From: Candidatus Peribacteria bacterium
GTDB lineage: Bacteria > Patescibacteriota > Gracilibacteria > UBA1369 > 2-02-FULL-48-14
NCBI GenBank assembly: GCA_943349825.1
Contig: CALQZQ010000003.1
Coordinates: forward strand, 1-64,000
DNA: 64,000 nucleotides
Reading direction: 5' to 3'
In this document: in pieces, positions 34,274-43,937 of the stretch
How positions within the stretch are numbered: position 1 is the stretch's first letter
How the letters are laid out: each line of letters opens with the position of its first letter
Translations under genes and position numbers: made by a program
The notes under the pieces: model-generated
The model's database searches: none
What the model was told of the DNA's origin: nothing
What the model saw: the letters and a program-made list of their open reading frames with translations, nothing else

Positions 34274-36622
34274 ATGTACAGACTGAGTTCATTTTCTAGA
34301 TTCACCCCCCTGCTGATCGCTGTTTACGTAGTGACCGGGGCCATTATTTTTCGACTTTTCTACCTGCAAGTCATCGCTTACGGCTACTACGAGCACATCG
34401 CGGAACTAGAACAGTACGGCTACACCACCCTACCCGCGCGCCGTGGAGAAATTTTGGTGGAGGACTACCACACCGGTGAAAGCTACACCTTAGGAACCAA
34501 CACCACCCTCAGCATGATTTACGCCGATCCTACCCAGATCGACGATCCGGAAATGGTGGCCACCACCTTAGCACCACTTCTCTACGACCACGACGAACAA
34601 AAGGAACTGGACGACTTGGCCTACGAAGACGCCTACGAAGAAACTCAAAAGCTAACAGACCCGGCTCTGCAAGCGGAAGCAATCTCCAAACTTCACCACA
34701 AAACCGACGAAGAGCTTTTTGCAGCCTATCAGGAGGAACTGGCAGCCAGTTTGGCGGACCAAACCCGCGACACCATTTTGATTGCCGAAGCCCTAGATGC
34801 CGATACCCAAAAGGAAGTTCGGGAGGCCCACATTGACGGCACGGAGCTCACCAAAAACGGAAACTTCTATGCCTATCCCGCTAAGATCGAGGATAAAACC
34901 GCTACGGCAGAAGAAATCGCTGCGCTCTTTGGAACGGATGCAGATGCGCTGGAAACCACTCTGCTCGGAAAAAATCGTTACGTAGAGCTCAAACATAAAC
35001 TGGCCCCCGAAATCTCCGCTCAAATCGAAGCTATCCTAAAAAAAGACCGTGAAGACGCCAAAATCAAAGACGCAGAAGGCAATACTAAAGACCCTGTTTT
35101 TCTCGGAATCCGCTTGAAAGACGAGTATTTCCGCTTCTATCCCGAGCAAAGCATGGCTGCCCAAATTCTAGGCTTCGTGAGTTCCGCAGGAGCCGGGAAT
35201 TATGGAGTGGAAGGCACCTTCAACGATATCCTCCAAGGGAAGGACGGCATTTTCACCTCACAAGTGGACGCCTACGGAAACCAAATCACTGTGGGGAAAT
35301 CGGTGATTGAAAATGCTCAGGACGGGGCGAACATCACCCTCACCATCGATCGCGCCATTCAAAGTGAAGCGGAAGCTTTGCTCAAAGAAGGCGTGGAAAA
35401 TTTCAATCCAGACAGTGGACAAGTCATCGTCATCAATCCAAAAACCGGAGCCATTCTGGCTCTGGCCCAGTACCCCACCTTCAACCCCAATAGCTACGGA
35501 GACATTTACAACAAAGTAAAAATCGACATCCCCCAAGACAAACAAGCGAACATCGTCACCACCGGCACCCCCGAAGACCCCATCTACTGGTATTACGTCC
35601 AAAAAGAGCCCGATCTCCGTTATCAGGTTTTCCCGGATCCAGAAGACTCCACAAAGTGGTATTCCTACGAAAATTTGCTGGGCCCGGAAGTCTATAAAAA
35701 TAAATTCCTACAAGACGTCTACGAACCCGGCTCCGTATTCAAACCCTTGGTCATGGCAGCCGCCATCAACTCAGGTGAAGTGACCCCTAACACCACCTTC
35801 AACGACAACGGCCCCGTCGGAGTGGACTTCAATAAAAATACAGACGAGTACGACTACTTCATCGACACCTTCAACAACCAATACCACGGCCTGGAAACCA
35901 TGACTCAGGTGCTGGAACATTCCTGCAACACAGGAATGACCTTCATCTCTAAAAAACTGGGCGCCTCGCTCTTCTATTCTTACCTCAAAGCCTTCGGTTT
36001 CACCGAGCGCACCAACATGGGCCTCAACGATGAAGTTCTAGGCAAGCTGGCCTACTACGAATCCTGGACCGAATCCGAAATGGCCACCAAATCTTTCGGT
36101 CAGGGTATTTCCATCACCCCCATGCAGCTCGCTCAAGCCTACACCGCCATCTTCAACAACGGCACCATGATGAAGCCCTACCTCGTGAAAAGCATCGAAT
36201 ACGCCAGTGGCGAAATCGAGGATTTCGAGCCCACGGCAGTTCGCCAAGTCATCAGCGCCGATACCGCTCTAAAAGTCACCGCCATGATGACGGACGTGGT
36301 GGAATCCTATGCCACCATTTCCATCCCCGACCACTATTTTGCGGGTAAATCTGGAACCGCTCAAACCTACCAACACGGCGTAGCGCTCTCTGGAGTCGGA
36401 ACCACCGAAGCCACGTTCATAGGGGCCGGCCCCATTGCAGACCCTCAATTTCTAGTGATCGTGAAGATGGACCGCCCTCGTGCTTCCCAATGGGCCGAAG
36501 GGACCTCCGGCCAAGTGCTCAAAAAAGTGATGGCCTACCTCTATGACTACTACAGCGTCCCCCCCGACAAAGAAGGAGGGGGTACGCCGGACGCCGTAAT
36601 AGGAGGCGTCTCAACAGATTGA
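34274..36622 (+). CDS. Class B penicillin-binding protein (peptidoglycan transpeptidase)
   Basis: One N-terminal membrane helix (~12-33), then a long dimerisation/pedestal region with an acidic, helix-rich insertion at ~90-200, then the transpeptidase domain. Active-site motifs: SVFK (in YEPGSVFKPLVMAAAI), SCN (in EHSCNTGMT) and KSGTAQ. It cross-links peptidoglycan during division or elongation; FtsI and PBP2 types cannot be separated safely. 782 residues is longer than usual because of the insertion. Divergent from the M16 protease. Confidence 0.93.
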   Translation: MYRLSSFSRFTPLLIAVYVVTGAIIFRLFYLQVIAYGYYEHIAELEQYGYTTLPARRGEILVEDYHTGESYTLGTNTTLSMIYADPTQIDDPEMVATTLAPLLYDHDEQKELDDLAYEDAYEETQKLTDPALQAEAISKLHHKTDEELFAAYQEELAASLADQTRDTILIAEALDADTQKEVREAHIDGTELTKNGNFYAYPAKIEDKTATAEEIAALFGTDADALETTLLGKNRYVELKHKLAPEISAQIEAILKKDREDAKIKDAEGNTKDPVFLGIRLKDEYFRFYPEQSMAAQILGFVSSAGAGNYGVEGTFNDILQGKDGIFTSQVDAYGNQITVGKSVIENAQDGANITLTIDRAIQSEAEALLKEGVENFNPDSGQVIVINPKTGAILALAQYPTFNPNSYGDIYNKVKIDIPQDKQANIVTTGTPEDPIYWYYVQKEPDLRYQVFPDPEDSTKWYSYENLLGPEVYKNKFLQDVYEPGSVFKPLVMAAAINSGEVTPNTTFNDNGPVGVDFNKNTDEYDYFIDTFNNQYHGLETMTQVLEHSCNTGMTFISKKLGASLFYSYLKAFGFTERTNMGLNDEVLGKLAYYESWTESEMATKSFGQGISITPMQLAQAYTAIFNNGTMMKPYLVKSIEYASGEIEDFEPTAVRQVISADTALKVTAMMTDVVESYATISIPDHYFAGKSGTAQTYQHGVALSGVGTTEATFIGAGPIADPQFLVIVKMDRPRASQWAEGTSGQVLKKVMAYLYDYYSVPPDKEGGGTPDAVIGGVSTD

Positions 36623-36625
36623 TGA

Positions 36626-37972
36626 CTACGGAATCAACTGTCCGGTGTAACCGTTGATTTTCACTGTGGAGCTACCCAAAGTCACCGTGAAGTAAGCCGT
36701 ACCGGAAATCGCCGTGAGCTTAGTCACACTGTTGGTCTTTGTAGCAAAAGGCTGGTAGCGGTAAACAGACCAGTCCGCATAACGAATCCCCACCTCTCCA
36801 TTTTTAAGCCCCCAGTATCCAATGATTTTTCCCTTGGAAGAAGTAGCGGCATCTAAGGTACTGAAGTAAGGGTGGTAGCCATTCCAAGCAACCGTGTTGT
36901 ATTCGTCCACCTTGCCATCCCCATCGTTGTCTATTTTATCGTTGGAAACTTCCACCCCTGCATTGGGGATGGTGTCGTACTTATCGGTAGAGTTGGTGGA
37001 ATAACCAACAGGTGCTGTCGCAGCACACAAGGAAGCCGTAGTCGTGGACCCGTTGCCATCCTGATCAGCATCCACATAGAACGTGGCCACCACATGCACT
37101 GTAGCATCGACGTCATTGCAATCCACAGAAGCTTTATAGCCATCGCTATCACTGTCCGGATCGGTCACCACCGGAGCCGGTGCCACCCACCCATAAATCG
37201 GGAAGTTGTCGTAACTGTAGATTTTGCCCGTACTATCTTCTGCTGTAAAAATATTCGCATCCCCGTCCCCATTGGAATCCACTCCAATCGCGATCCCTTC
37301 TTGATCCGTACCCGGCACTGAATAAATCGCCTTCACCGTTCCATCCAAACTGAGTACAGCCATGGTTCCACTGTAGAGAGCGTACAAATACCCATCCTTA
37401 TAAGTGAGACCGGAAATATCCGTGTAACCAGATCCAGAAAGCCCAGCGAGTTCACCCACTTTTTGCAGCGTGGTGCCACTCAAATCGAAGATGTAAATTT
37501 TTCCGTTGTACTGATAGCCGCCGTAGAAATACCCGTTGGCATAAGCGAGTCCTTCCATCCCGAGTCCGTTGAGTTCCGGCACATAAGCCGTGGTGCTCCA
37601 GGTTTGAGAAATCGTGCTCGTGGACAAGTTGTATTTCACAATACGTCCGTCTTCATCGCCCAAATAGACGTAAGAAGAAGTGGGATCCGCCACCGTTACA
37701 TCTTCCAAATCTCCACCCACTTGCCACATGGTGACGTTGGATCCATCTGCATTCATGGCAAAAACTTGCCCCTCATCTCCCACTCCCATCAACTGATTGC
37801 GTCCGCTGTGCCAAACCAGTCCACTCGGTTCAATAGCAGAAGACAAAGTACGCACCCCAGCCCCAATTTCCACTCCCGTTTCGGCAGGCCAAGAAGAAAC
37901 CGCGAGAGCCATAGGCGCCAACAAGGTCGTTAAAAGAGCACTGACCAGAAAAACAGATAAGCGATGCTTCAT
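36626..37972 (-). CDS. Secreted beta-propeller protein with calcium-binding loops, 448 aa
   Basis: A signal peptide ends around residue 24 (LAPMALAVSS). Residues ~30-260 read as repeated blades of a SdiA-regulated/esterase-like propeller (PSGLVWHSGRNQLMGVGDEGQVFAM, GLGMEGLAYANGYFYGG, DISGLTYKDGYLYALYSG). Then come Asp-rich loops of the EF-hand/thrombospondin kind (DSDSDGYKASVDCNDVDATV, DADQDGNG, DNDGDGKVDEYN) and a final beta domain. Likely on the cell surface or released. Enzymatic function is not evident. Confidence 0.8.
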   Translation of the reverse strand: MKHRLSVFLVSALLTTLLAPMALAVSSWPAETGVEIGAGVRTLSSAIEPSGLVWHSGRNQLMGVGDEGQVFAMNADGSNVTMWQVGGDLEDVTVADPTSSYVYLGDEDGRIVKYNLSTSTISQTWSTTAYVPELNGLGMEGLAYANGYFYGGYQYNGKIYIFDLSGTTLQKVGELAGLSGSGYTDISGLTYKDGYLYALYSGTMAVLSLDGTVKAIYSVPGTDQEGIAIGVDSNGDGDANIFTAEDSTGKIYSYDNFPIYGWVAPAPVVTDPDSDSDGYKASVDCNDVDATVHVVATFYVDADQDGNGSTTTASLCAATAPVGYSTNSTDKYDTIPNAGVEVSNDKIDNDGDGKVDEYNTVAWNGYHPYFSTLDAATSSKGKIIGYWGLKNGEVGIRYADWSVYRYQPFATKTNSVTKLTAISGTAYFTVTLGSSTVKINGYTGQLIP

Positions 37973-38075
37973 GGGGAGTAAGATGTTAGATGTCTTACTC
38001 CACTATATAGGCAATCTGATTTCTTGTAAAGAGCCCTCCCCTCACGTATTCTGGAAACACTTTGACCCCAACTGT

Positions 38076-38759
38076 ATGCTGAAGAACTTCCTTATAGCCA
38101 GTGCTCTGACTCTTTTCGTGGTTCCCACCGTTTTCGCCGGGACCGGAGGCGACCTGCTCACCACCACAGAAGTCACAGCCGAGTCCTCCATGATGCCCTG
38201 TTACGATTGCGGCTATGGAAGTGGCATTTCCTTCAATGTCTCCACCGTCGTGAGCACCGAAGCCGACCACATCTATCTCTACGGCAGCTACAACGTTTAT
38301 GCCGTGGACTCCAAAAAAGAAGTCGTGCAAGAACTCGCTGCCGTTTTCGCCGATCTCAAAGCAGCCACCGGTGACTACGGCGTCCTCACTCGCAGCAGCG
38401 TCTACACATACAGCAACTGGGAATACACCAATCTCTACGACGGCAGCCTTTCCGTACGTCTAGAGCTCACCGACCACAGTGCACTGAACGATGTAGAAGA
38501 CCTTTTCTACGAACAAAGTTTCGATGTCTGGGCGGACATCCAAGTCACCGACACCAATGCTGTTAAGCGCTCGGCCGTGACCACGCTCAAGTCGATGATC
38601 AAAGAGCAAAAATCCATCTACGAAGAACTGCTCGAATACAGCTTGGGCCAGATCGCGGGACTCTCCATTTACACCACGGTAGATTCCAGCACTTACGATC
38701 CGGAAACCAACCTGGTAGACGTCACGGTTTGGGCCGACGTAAGCTACGACGCGGAGTAG
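38076..38759 (+). CDS. Exported protein, possible SIMPL-like fold, 227 aa
   Basis: ATG at 38076 starts a clear signal peptide (LIASALTLFVVPTVFAG). The mature part alternates long strands and helices (VSTEADHIYLYGSYNVYAVDSKKEVVQELAAVFADLKA, then a helical stretch SAVTTLKSMIKEQKSIYEELL, then LVDVTVWADVSYDAE), which is the order seen in SIMPL/DUF541 periplasmic proteins. I cannot confirm the family. A Cys pair (CYDC) lies near the mature N-terminus. Confidence 0.65.
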   Translation: MLKNFLIASALTLFVVPTVFAGTGGDLLTTTEVTAESSMMPCYDCGYGSGISFNVSTVVSTEADHIYLYGSYNVYAVDSKKEVVQELAAVFADLKAATGDYGVLTRSSVYTYSNWEYTNLYDGSLSVRLELTDHSALNDVEDLFYEQSFDVWADIQVTDTNAVKRSAVTTLKSMIKEQKSIYEELLEYSLGQIAGLSIYTTVDSSTYDPETNLVDVTVWADVSYDAE

Positions 38760-38761
38760 GC

Positions 38762-40552
38762 TCAGTCACTCAGAAGGGTGGTAAAAGAAAATGCACCGAG
38801 CTCTTCTTTGATTTGCTCGAACACCGGCAACTTCTTTTCGAGCGGCAAGGGTCCACCTTTGGGGAAAAGTTCCACTTGCACAGTTTGGTTCACTGCTGCC
38901 AGTAAGTGATCCAACACCTCAGAGCGTCCCTTGAGTTTGGAAATAATGGCTGCCAAAGACTCATGCTCATCTTCACTCACCGGCACAGCTTCCGCTTTTT
39001 CTTCGGACAAAGCCTGCGCCTGCGCAATCAAACTCTCCAGCAAGCGGTAGACTTTAATGTAAACCGGGTCGTACTCGCGCGTGCGCACATTCGCAGCCAA
39101 CAGTTTTTCACGCAAACGTCCGTCGATGCCCTTGAGATCCTCCAGCAAAGCCTTCGGGTGAACGTCTTCCGGATTTGTGGATATTTTTTTGTAAACTTGC
39201 TGCAGTTCCGTGAAGCACGTGTAAAGTTTGGCGATCAAATACAAGTGAATGTATTCGCGTCGAGCTTCTTCTACCTGCGCCGCGTCACCGCTCGCTCGTA
39301 AAGCCTCAATGGAGTCTATTTTTGCTACAAATTTTCCACCAAAAGTCATCGCGGGCTCAAAACGCAACTCCTTCGCATTTCTCCTGAGATCACCAAATTG
39401 CGCCACCGTCATTTCCCGTTCCTCCACCTTCGTTTGGAATTCCTTCATCGGACGTTCCTCTTCCACAATCAGTTCCTCCACGCGCTTGCGGTCCCGACCC
39501 AAGTGGCTGGAAATTTCTCCAATGCTGCGGAGCCGCGCATCAGTGGCCTGCGTCGCCGTAGTCAGGTGCCTCTGCGTCACATTGGGATTTTTTCTTCCCC
39601 GTGAGTCTTTGAATTCCAGCGCTTTGCTCACCTCTTTACGCAGCTCCACCTTATCCTCATCAATCACAAATTCCAAAGAATCTACCATTTCAATCAAGGT
39701 GGGCTGCAGAGCCTCCAAGTCACTACGTCGCGCGGGATTCATCCAAAATTCCAGATGCTCACGCACATTTTTAAGCACACCCGTTACCCACGTGAGCTTG
39801 CGAACTTCCTCTTTATAAGCCGTATCAATGTGCAAAATTCTGCGCTCCGCCCCATACAAGTCCGTCTTAAAAAGAATTTTCTTCCCATTGTTTTCTTGAC
39901 TGCCCAAAACCTGGCCTTTGTGAGAGCCTTCGACAATGCGCAGCAAGCGGAAATAACGCAAATTCCCCATGTCTTGACCCTCCTCACTACGACGACGAAT
40001 AGGCTGCAAATGCTGGAGCATAGCACGCACTTCTGGAATAGCCTCGTCACGCAACTTCAAGCGTTGGAGCTGACGAGTACCCTTTGGAGCAACGAATTGA
40101 TCCAGCCCCAGGTCGTGGAGCAAAGTGTCTGAAATCCGGCGCGGATCAATGATGATTTGCTGAGTGTCTGCGTGTTCAGCCTGCTGACGGCTGAGCGCCA
40201 TATGGTCCGCCGGCGCGGACAAAACTTCCTGCAAAAGCTTGGCAATCGTGCGCGGGGCTCCCTGCATTTGCGCCACCGTGGCCCCCGGGTTCGCCTGCCA
40301 CAGCTCACTCTCCTTCATCTGTCCCGCGCGCGACAAAGCCGCCAATCGGAATTTTTCGAGTTCCAGCACAATCTCGTTGTGCCCACGCTCCTGCTCTTCT
40401 CCCTTCACTCGGCGCTTAAAAATCGCGCACAGGTCATTCACCACGCGCGGGTCCAACTTCGCAACGCTTTCTAAAGCATACCTGGGATTTTGCGCTGCCA
40501 GAGTGCCAAGCGCGTCACTGACATCGGGAACTGTTTTGAGTCTTTGAACCAT
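38762..40552 (-). CDS. Hypothetical cytoplasmic helical protein, 596 aa
   Basis: Not recognised. Start taken at 40552 (MVQRLKTVPD); the frame is open to 40621 with a less natural N-terminus. There is no signal peptide or membrane helix. Nearly all helical and highly charged, with coiled-coil stretches around ~320-400 and ~480-560. A short beta-rich section near ~205-250 (FRLLRIVEGSHKGQVLGSQENNGKKILFK) looks like a small separate domain. Size and charge suggest a structural or nucleic-acid-associated role. Confidence 0.6.
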   Translation of the reverse strand: MVQRLKTVPDVSDALGTLAAQNPRYALESVAKLDPRVVNDLCAIFKRRVKGEEQERGHNEIVLELEKFRLAALSRAGQMKESELWQANPGATVAQMQGAPRTIAKLLQEVLSAPADHMALSRQQAEHADTQQIIIDPRRISDTLLHDLGLDQFVAPKGTRQLQRLKLRDEAIPEVRAMLQHLQPIRRRSEEGQDMGNLRYFRLLRIVEGSHKGQVLGSQENNGKKILFKTDLYGAERRILHIDTAYKEEVRKLTWVTGVLKNVREHLEFWMNPARRSDLEALQPTLIEMVDSLEFVIDEDKVELRKEVSKALEFKDSRGRKNPNVTQRHLTTATQATDARLRSIGEISSHLGRDRKRVEELIVEEERPMKEFQTKVEEREMTVAQFGDLRRNAKELRFEPAMTFGGKFVAKIDSIEALRASGDAAQVEEARREYIHLYLIAKLYTCFTELQQVYKKISTNPEDVHPKALLEDLKGIDGRLREKLLAANVRTREYDPVYIKVYRLLESLIAQAQALSEEKAEAVPVSEDEHESLAAIISKLKGRSEVLDHLLAAVNQTVQVELFPKGGPLPLEKKLPVFEQIKEELGAFSFTTLLSD

Positions 40553-40626
40553 AAAAGAAGATTGAACTCTAACATGTTCAACCCAGTCTGGCAAAGTGAT
40601 GTCCGCAAGCGTAGCATACAAACCGA

Positions 40627-41433
40627 ATGCAAAAATCCACCCTCCTCATCACCGGCGCCGGAACCGGAATCGGTTTAGAGACTCTCAAGCTCGCCCATAA
40701 AAACGGCCACCCCGTGATCGCCGCTATTCACCATAAAGAAGAGGCCTCAGCCCTTCCCAGGGGGGTAGCGTGGATGGCCGGAGACCTCACCCAGCCGAGC
40801 TTTCGCAAAAAGCTCATCGCCACTTACGCCAAAAAAGTAGACACCCTCGTGTTGAACGCAGGTCACGGAGAATCCGGGCCACTCATTGAACAGCCCGAAG
40901 CACGCATCCGCAAAGTCTTTGAAGTGAACGTAATGGCCAGCATCTTACTGGCGCAAGGTTTTGGCCAAGTCATGGCCAAGCGCCGCAGCGGTCGTCTGGT
41001 TTTTGTCACCTCCATGGCAGGCTTCATCACACTTCCCAACTTGGGTGCCTACAGCGGCACCAAACACGCCCTGGAAGCCATGGCCGATGCTCTGCGCATG
41101 GAACTCGCCCCTTTCGGTGTGAGCGTGGCCAGCGTAGAACCGGGCCTCATCTACACGGGTTTCAACGAACGCATGGCCGCCAGCAAGTTCGGCTGGCTCA
41201 CGAGCAAATCTCTTTTTGCAGCTCATATCAAAACCTGGGCCAAACGAGACCGTGCTCTCCCCTCACGCTCCTACCCCGTCAACAAAGCCGCTCGCACTCT
41301 TTTCAAAGTCGCCACGCAAAAATCCCCCAAAGCCCACAACCCCACGCCCGCTCTCTACGGCCCGCTGGGTTTTGTCTTCCATCATTTGCCCACGTCTCTA
41401 CAAGACCGCTTCTTCAGAAACGGCGGGATGTGA
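40627..41433 (+). CDS. Short-chain dehydrogenase/reductase
   Basis: A classical SDR of 268 residues: cofactor loop TGAGTGIG (~8-15), NAG in LVLNAGHGESG, and the catalytic Ser and Y-x-x-x-K in AYSGTKHALEAM, followed by EPGLIYTGF. The residue after strand 2 and the basic loop favour NADP weakly. The substrate is unknown. It stands alone between genes on the other strand. Confidence 0.9.
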   Translation: MQKSTLLITGAGTGIGLETLKLAHKNGHPVIAAIHHKEEASALPRGVAWMAGDLTQPSFRKKLIATYAKKVDTLVLNAGHGESGPLIEQPEARIRKVFEVNVMASILLAQGFGQVMAKRRSGRLVFVTSMAGFITLPNLGAYSGTKHALEAMADALRMELAPFGVSVASVEPGLIYTGFNERMAASKFGWLTSKSLFAAHIKTWAKRDRALPSRSYPVNKAARTLFKVATQKSPKAHNPTPALYGPLGFVFHHLPTSLQDRFFRNGGM

Positions 41434-41434
41434 G

Positions 41435-42070
41435 TTAAGGCAACTCCCGGTAAAACCCAATGAGCCCTATCGCGGAAACATTTTCGTTGGCGCGCACATC
41501 AAAGTTAACAGAAATCGTTTTCTCGTCGGTCACTTCTCCCAAGGGCAAGTCGTCAATAAATGCCGCCCCGGCAATGTCCACTTCCCAGGTGTCGTCTACA
41601 ATTCCTGCTCCGTTGGGCCCCATCGTTTGCCACACCGCCCAGTTGCTTTGAGTGGTAGCTAAATCATAACGTGTAGTGGTGGCGGTGTAACGTTCATCCG
41701 GCTTCGTGATCCAGTGTTGAGTGATGATCAACTTGCCATCTCGAACCACGGCAACACCACTGAGTTCACCAGGAATGACTTCGGCAAGAGCACAGGTGAA
41801 ATCGTCTTCTGAAAGTGGATTGATCTCGCAAGAAAGTGAACTCTCATCGTAAGTCAACGTGCCATCAATCAAATATTGCTCGTCTTGCTGGCGAGTAAAA
41901 TGCATCGAAATCAAGGCTGTCCCATCCGCTGCCACCGTCAAAACGTTCTCCTCACCATCGTAACGCCACGCACCATACGCCCAAAATTCGTCGGGCAAAG
42001 TAGACCCTACGGAACTGCAGCCCGTAGTAAGGCTGAGGAGTAAAACTGCGCAAAGAAAAATATTTTTCAT
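41435..42070 (-). CDS. Lipoprotein of unknown function, 211 aa
   Basis: The lipobox is LTTGC (Cys ~19). The mature domain starts with ...DEFWAYGAWRYDGEENVLTVAADGTALISMHF, a beta-rich pattern resembling lipocalin-like fold proteins. Two Cys residues ~13 apart in the middle may pair. Six bases follow the end of the upstream calcium-repeat protein, so both are probably one transcript. Family unknown. Confidence 0.7.
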   Translation of the reverse strand: MKNIFLCAVLLLSLTTGCSSVGSTLPDEFWAYGAWRYDGEENVLTVAADGTALISMHFTRQQDEQYLIDGTLTYDESSLSCEINPLSEDDFTCALAEVIPGELSGVAVVRDGKLIITQHWITKPDERYTATTTRYDLATTQSNWAVWQTMGPNGAGIVDDTWEVDIAGAAFIDDLPLGEVTDEKTISVNFDVRANENVSAIGLIGFYRELP

Positions 42071-42076
42071 CTAATC

Positions 42077-42691
42077 TTAGTTGCTATCTGGATCTAGAGG
42101 ATCGGTACCATTGTCAACTTCGTCTCCATCGCTTACGCCGTCGTCATCGGTGTCGGAATCTTGATAATCAGTACCTAAAGCGAGTTCTTCAAAAAGAGTT
42201 AAGCCATCTGCGTCGCCATCCAAACCAGCATTCTCTACTGTAAGTAGAAGCCCCTCGGTTAGAGTGACGTCGCCATCAGGAACAAAGTCCTCAGCACTTC
42301 TTCCTTCTATCACTGCTGCACCGTACAGATCCGTCAAGAACTTCTGAGATATACAGGTATAAACCTCATACTCCTCGGTGAGGTACTCTACGAGCCCATC
42401 ATCATCCAAATCTCCGTAGTCGTCGAAACTCATCAACGGAGCTGTCCCGCAGTCAACTTCAGTCCCATCTCTAGTACCACCATTATCCGTATCTGAATCT
42501 CTTGGGTTTGTACCTAAACGACGCTCCTGAGTATTAGTTAAACCATCCTGATCAGCGTCTTTGCTAGTAGACAACATAGCCGAAAGATCCACGAGGTTCA
42601 GTTGACCAGCAATAAAAGCGGCAGCTAATAAAATCATGCTGACTAAAGCAAATATTCTAAAAATTTTCAGATTTGAACGCGCCTTGTTCAT
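42077..42691 (-). CDS. Membrane-anchored protein with thrombospondin type 3 calcium repeats, 204 aa
   Basis: A short cytoplasmic tail (MNKARSNLKIFR) and one membrane helix (~11-31) are followed by Asp-rich repeats of the form D-x-D-x-D-G-(L/V)-x-(N/L/D)-x-x-E: DADQDGLTNTQE, DSDTDNGGTRDGTE, DGDADGLTLFEE and DSDTDDDGVSDGDE. They end in GTDPLDPDSN. Such repeats bind calcium and stiffen surface stalks. A ~70-residue region between repeat groups is unassigned. Confidence 0.85.
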   Translation of the reverse strand: MNKARSNLKIFRIFALVSMILLAAAFIAGQLNLVDLSAMLSTSKDADQDGLTNTQERRLGTNPRDSDTDNGGTRDGTEVDCGTAPLMSFDDYGDLDDDGLVEYLTEEYEVYTCISQKFLTDLYGAAVIEGRSAEDFVPDGDVTLTEGLLLTVENAGLDGDADGLTLFEELALGTDYQDSDTDDDGVSDGDEVDNGTDPLDPDSN

Positions 42692-42767
42692 GGATTAAGG
42701 GTACTCAACTTAGTAAACACTGACAAGTATTGTTCGTCATCAAGGCTGAGGAGCAAGATTTGCAAAA

Positions 42768-43898
42768 CTACTCTGCAAGCACACAAGCTCCTTCCCAAGT
42801 AGTGCCGGCGTCGTTTCCATAAGCTTCAACCATATTGGCGCCCACGGGCAAGTATTCACCGGAATCAATATCCAAAAGCACCGTTTGTGTGAACTCTTGT
42901 TCACGTTCGCCATCCACTTCCTCGGCTGTGTAACAACCAGCAGTGAGAAGTACACGAGTGTCATCACAAAAAGATCCATAAAATACACTGGCCATAATAC
43001 AGTCTTTATCAAACTCCGAATCCACTGCTCCTAAAGTAGCCACCGTAGGGAAACGAATCGCCACGCTGGACTCTCCAACGGTACCATCCTCAGACACGGG
43101 AAAAGAAAGGATTCCGCCGGATCCACCTCCTGCATTATTACAGTACAAAACCGATCCGTCATAATTCCAAAAACAGTGCGCCGTTCCATCCGCAGGAGAA
43201 ACTTCTACGATTTCACCCGTACTGGGAATATAAACCATTGCCTGCGAAGTGTTGCTGCCTCGTCCTGATCCAGGAGTGCTACGATAAAATCCAACAAAAC
43301 CTGTGGGAGAAACTTCCGCCTCATGCGTGGACACTAAGTCCTTGAGTTCTTGAAACACTCCATCAGAATCCGTGAGGTCCAAGAAGGCCAGCAAAGAACT
43401 TTTCTTAAGCGTGAAGTAGACTCCTTTTCCGTCAGGTGTTGGGAAAGGACGATTGGCAGCTGTGGCAAGGGTGCGAGGCGTTCCTCCATTCATAGAAAGT
43501 TCCATAGCAGAGTCTTCATTTCCCACAGTTTGTGTATAGTAAACCTTGCTTCCATCCGGAGACAAAACTGGGTTGATATCCGCAACATCGTTATCGGTGA
43601 GTTGCTTCACATTGCTCACCTCACCCGTAGACAAATCCACTTGAGCGGAGAAAAGGTCACAGCCTTCCGTGTAGTGATCGTGACAATCTCCATTGCTTTC
43701 CATGTCGCTGGAAACCACTACCGTTGCCATCGGACCCTGAACCGTAGACTCGGTCTCCATAGGCTCCGTCTCAGTCGTCTCAACTACAGGGCTGGTCTCC
43801 ATTTTAGAAAGCGCCCATCCCCGAGCAAAAAACACAGCGCCCACTCCAAAAAACACCAACAAAATCCCTACAAAAATACCTTTGAGCTGAGTGGACAT
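42768..43898 (-). CDS. Membrane-anchored TolB-like beta-propeller protein, 376 aa
   Basis: I start at 43898 (MSTQLKGIF); the frame is open to 43919. An N-terminal anchor (~6-26) and a Glu/Thr-rich linker precede a propeller made of PD40/TolB-like repeats (DVADINPVLSPDGSKVYYTQ, RPFPTPDGKGVYFTLKK, HCFWNYDGSVLYCNN). Late Cys residues (CIMASVFYGSFCDD, CYTAEE, CVLAE) may form disulfides. Probably a surface binding protein. Confidence 0.75.
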   Translation of the reverse strand: MSTQLKGIFVGILLVFFGVGAVFFARGWALSKMETSPVVETTETEPMETESTVQGPMATVVVSSDMESNGDCHDHYTEGCDLFSAQVDLSTGEVSNVKQLTDNDVADINPVLSPDGSKVYYTQTVGNEDSAMELSMNGGTPRTLATAANRPFPTPDGKGVYFTLKKSSLLAFLDLTDSDGVFQELKDLVSTHEAEVSPTGFVGFYRSTPGSGRGSNTSQAMVYIPSTGEIVEVSPADGTAHCFWNYDGSVLYCNNAGGGSGGILSFPVSEDGTVGESSVAIRFPTVATLGAVDSEFDKDCIMASVFYGSFCDDTRVLLTAGCYTAEEVDGEREQEFTQTVLLDIDSGEYLPVGANMVEAYGNDAGTTWEGACVLAE

Positions 43899-43937
43899 AG
43901 GCGTACAAGTGAAGTGCACACACCCTAATACAATTCC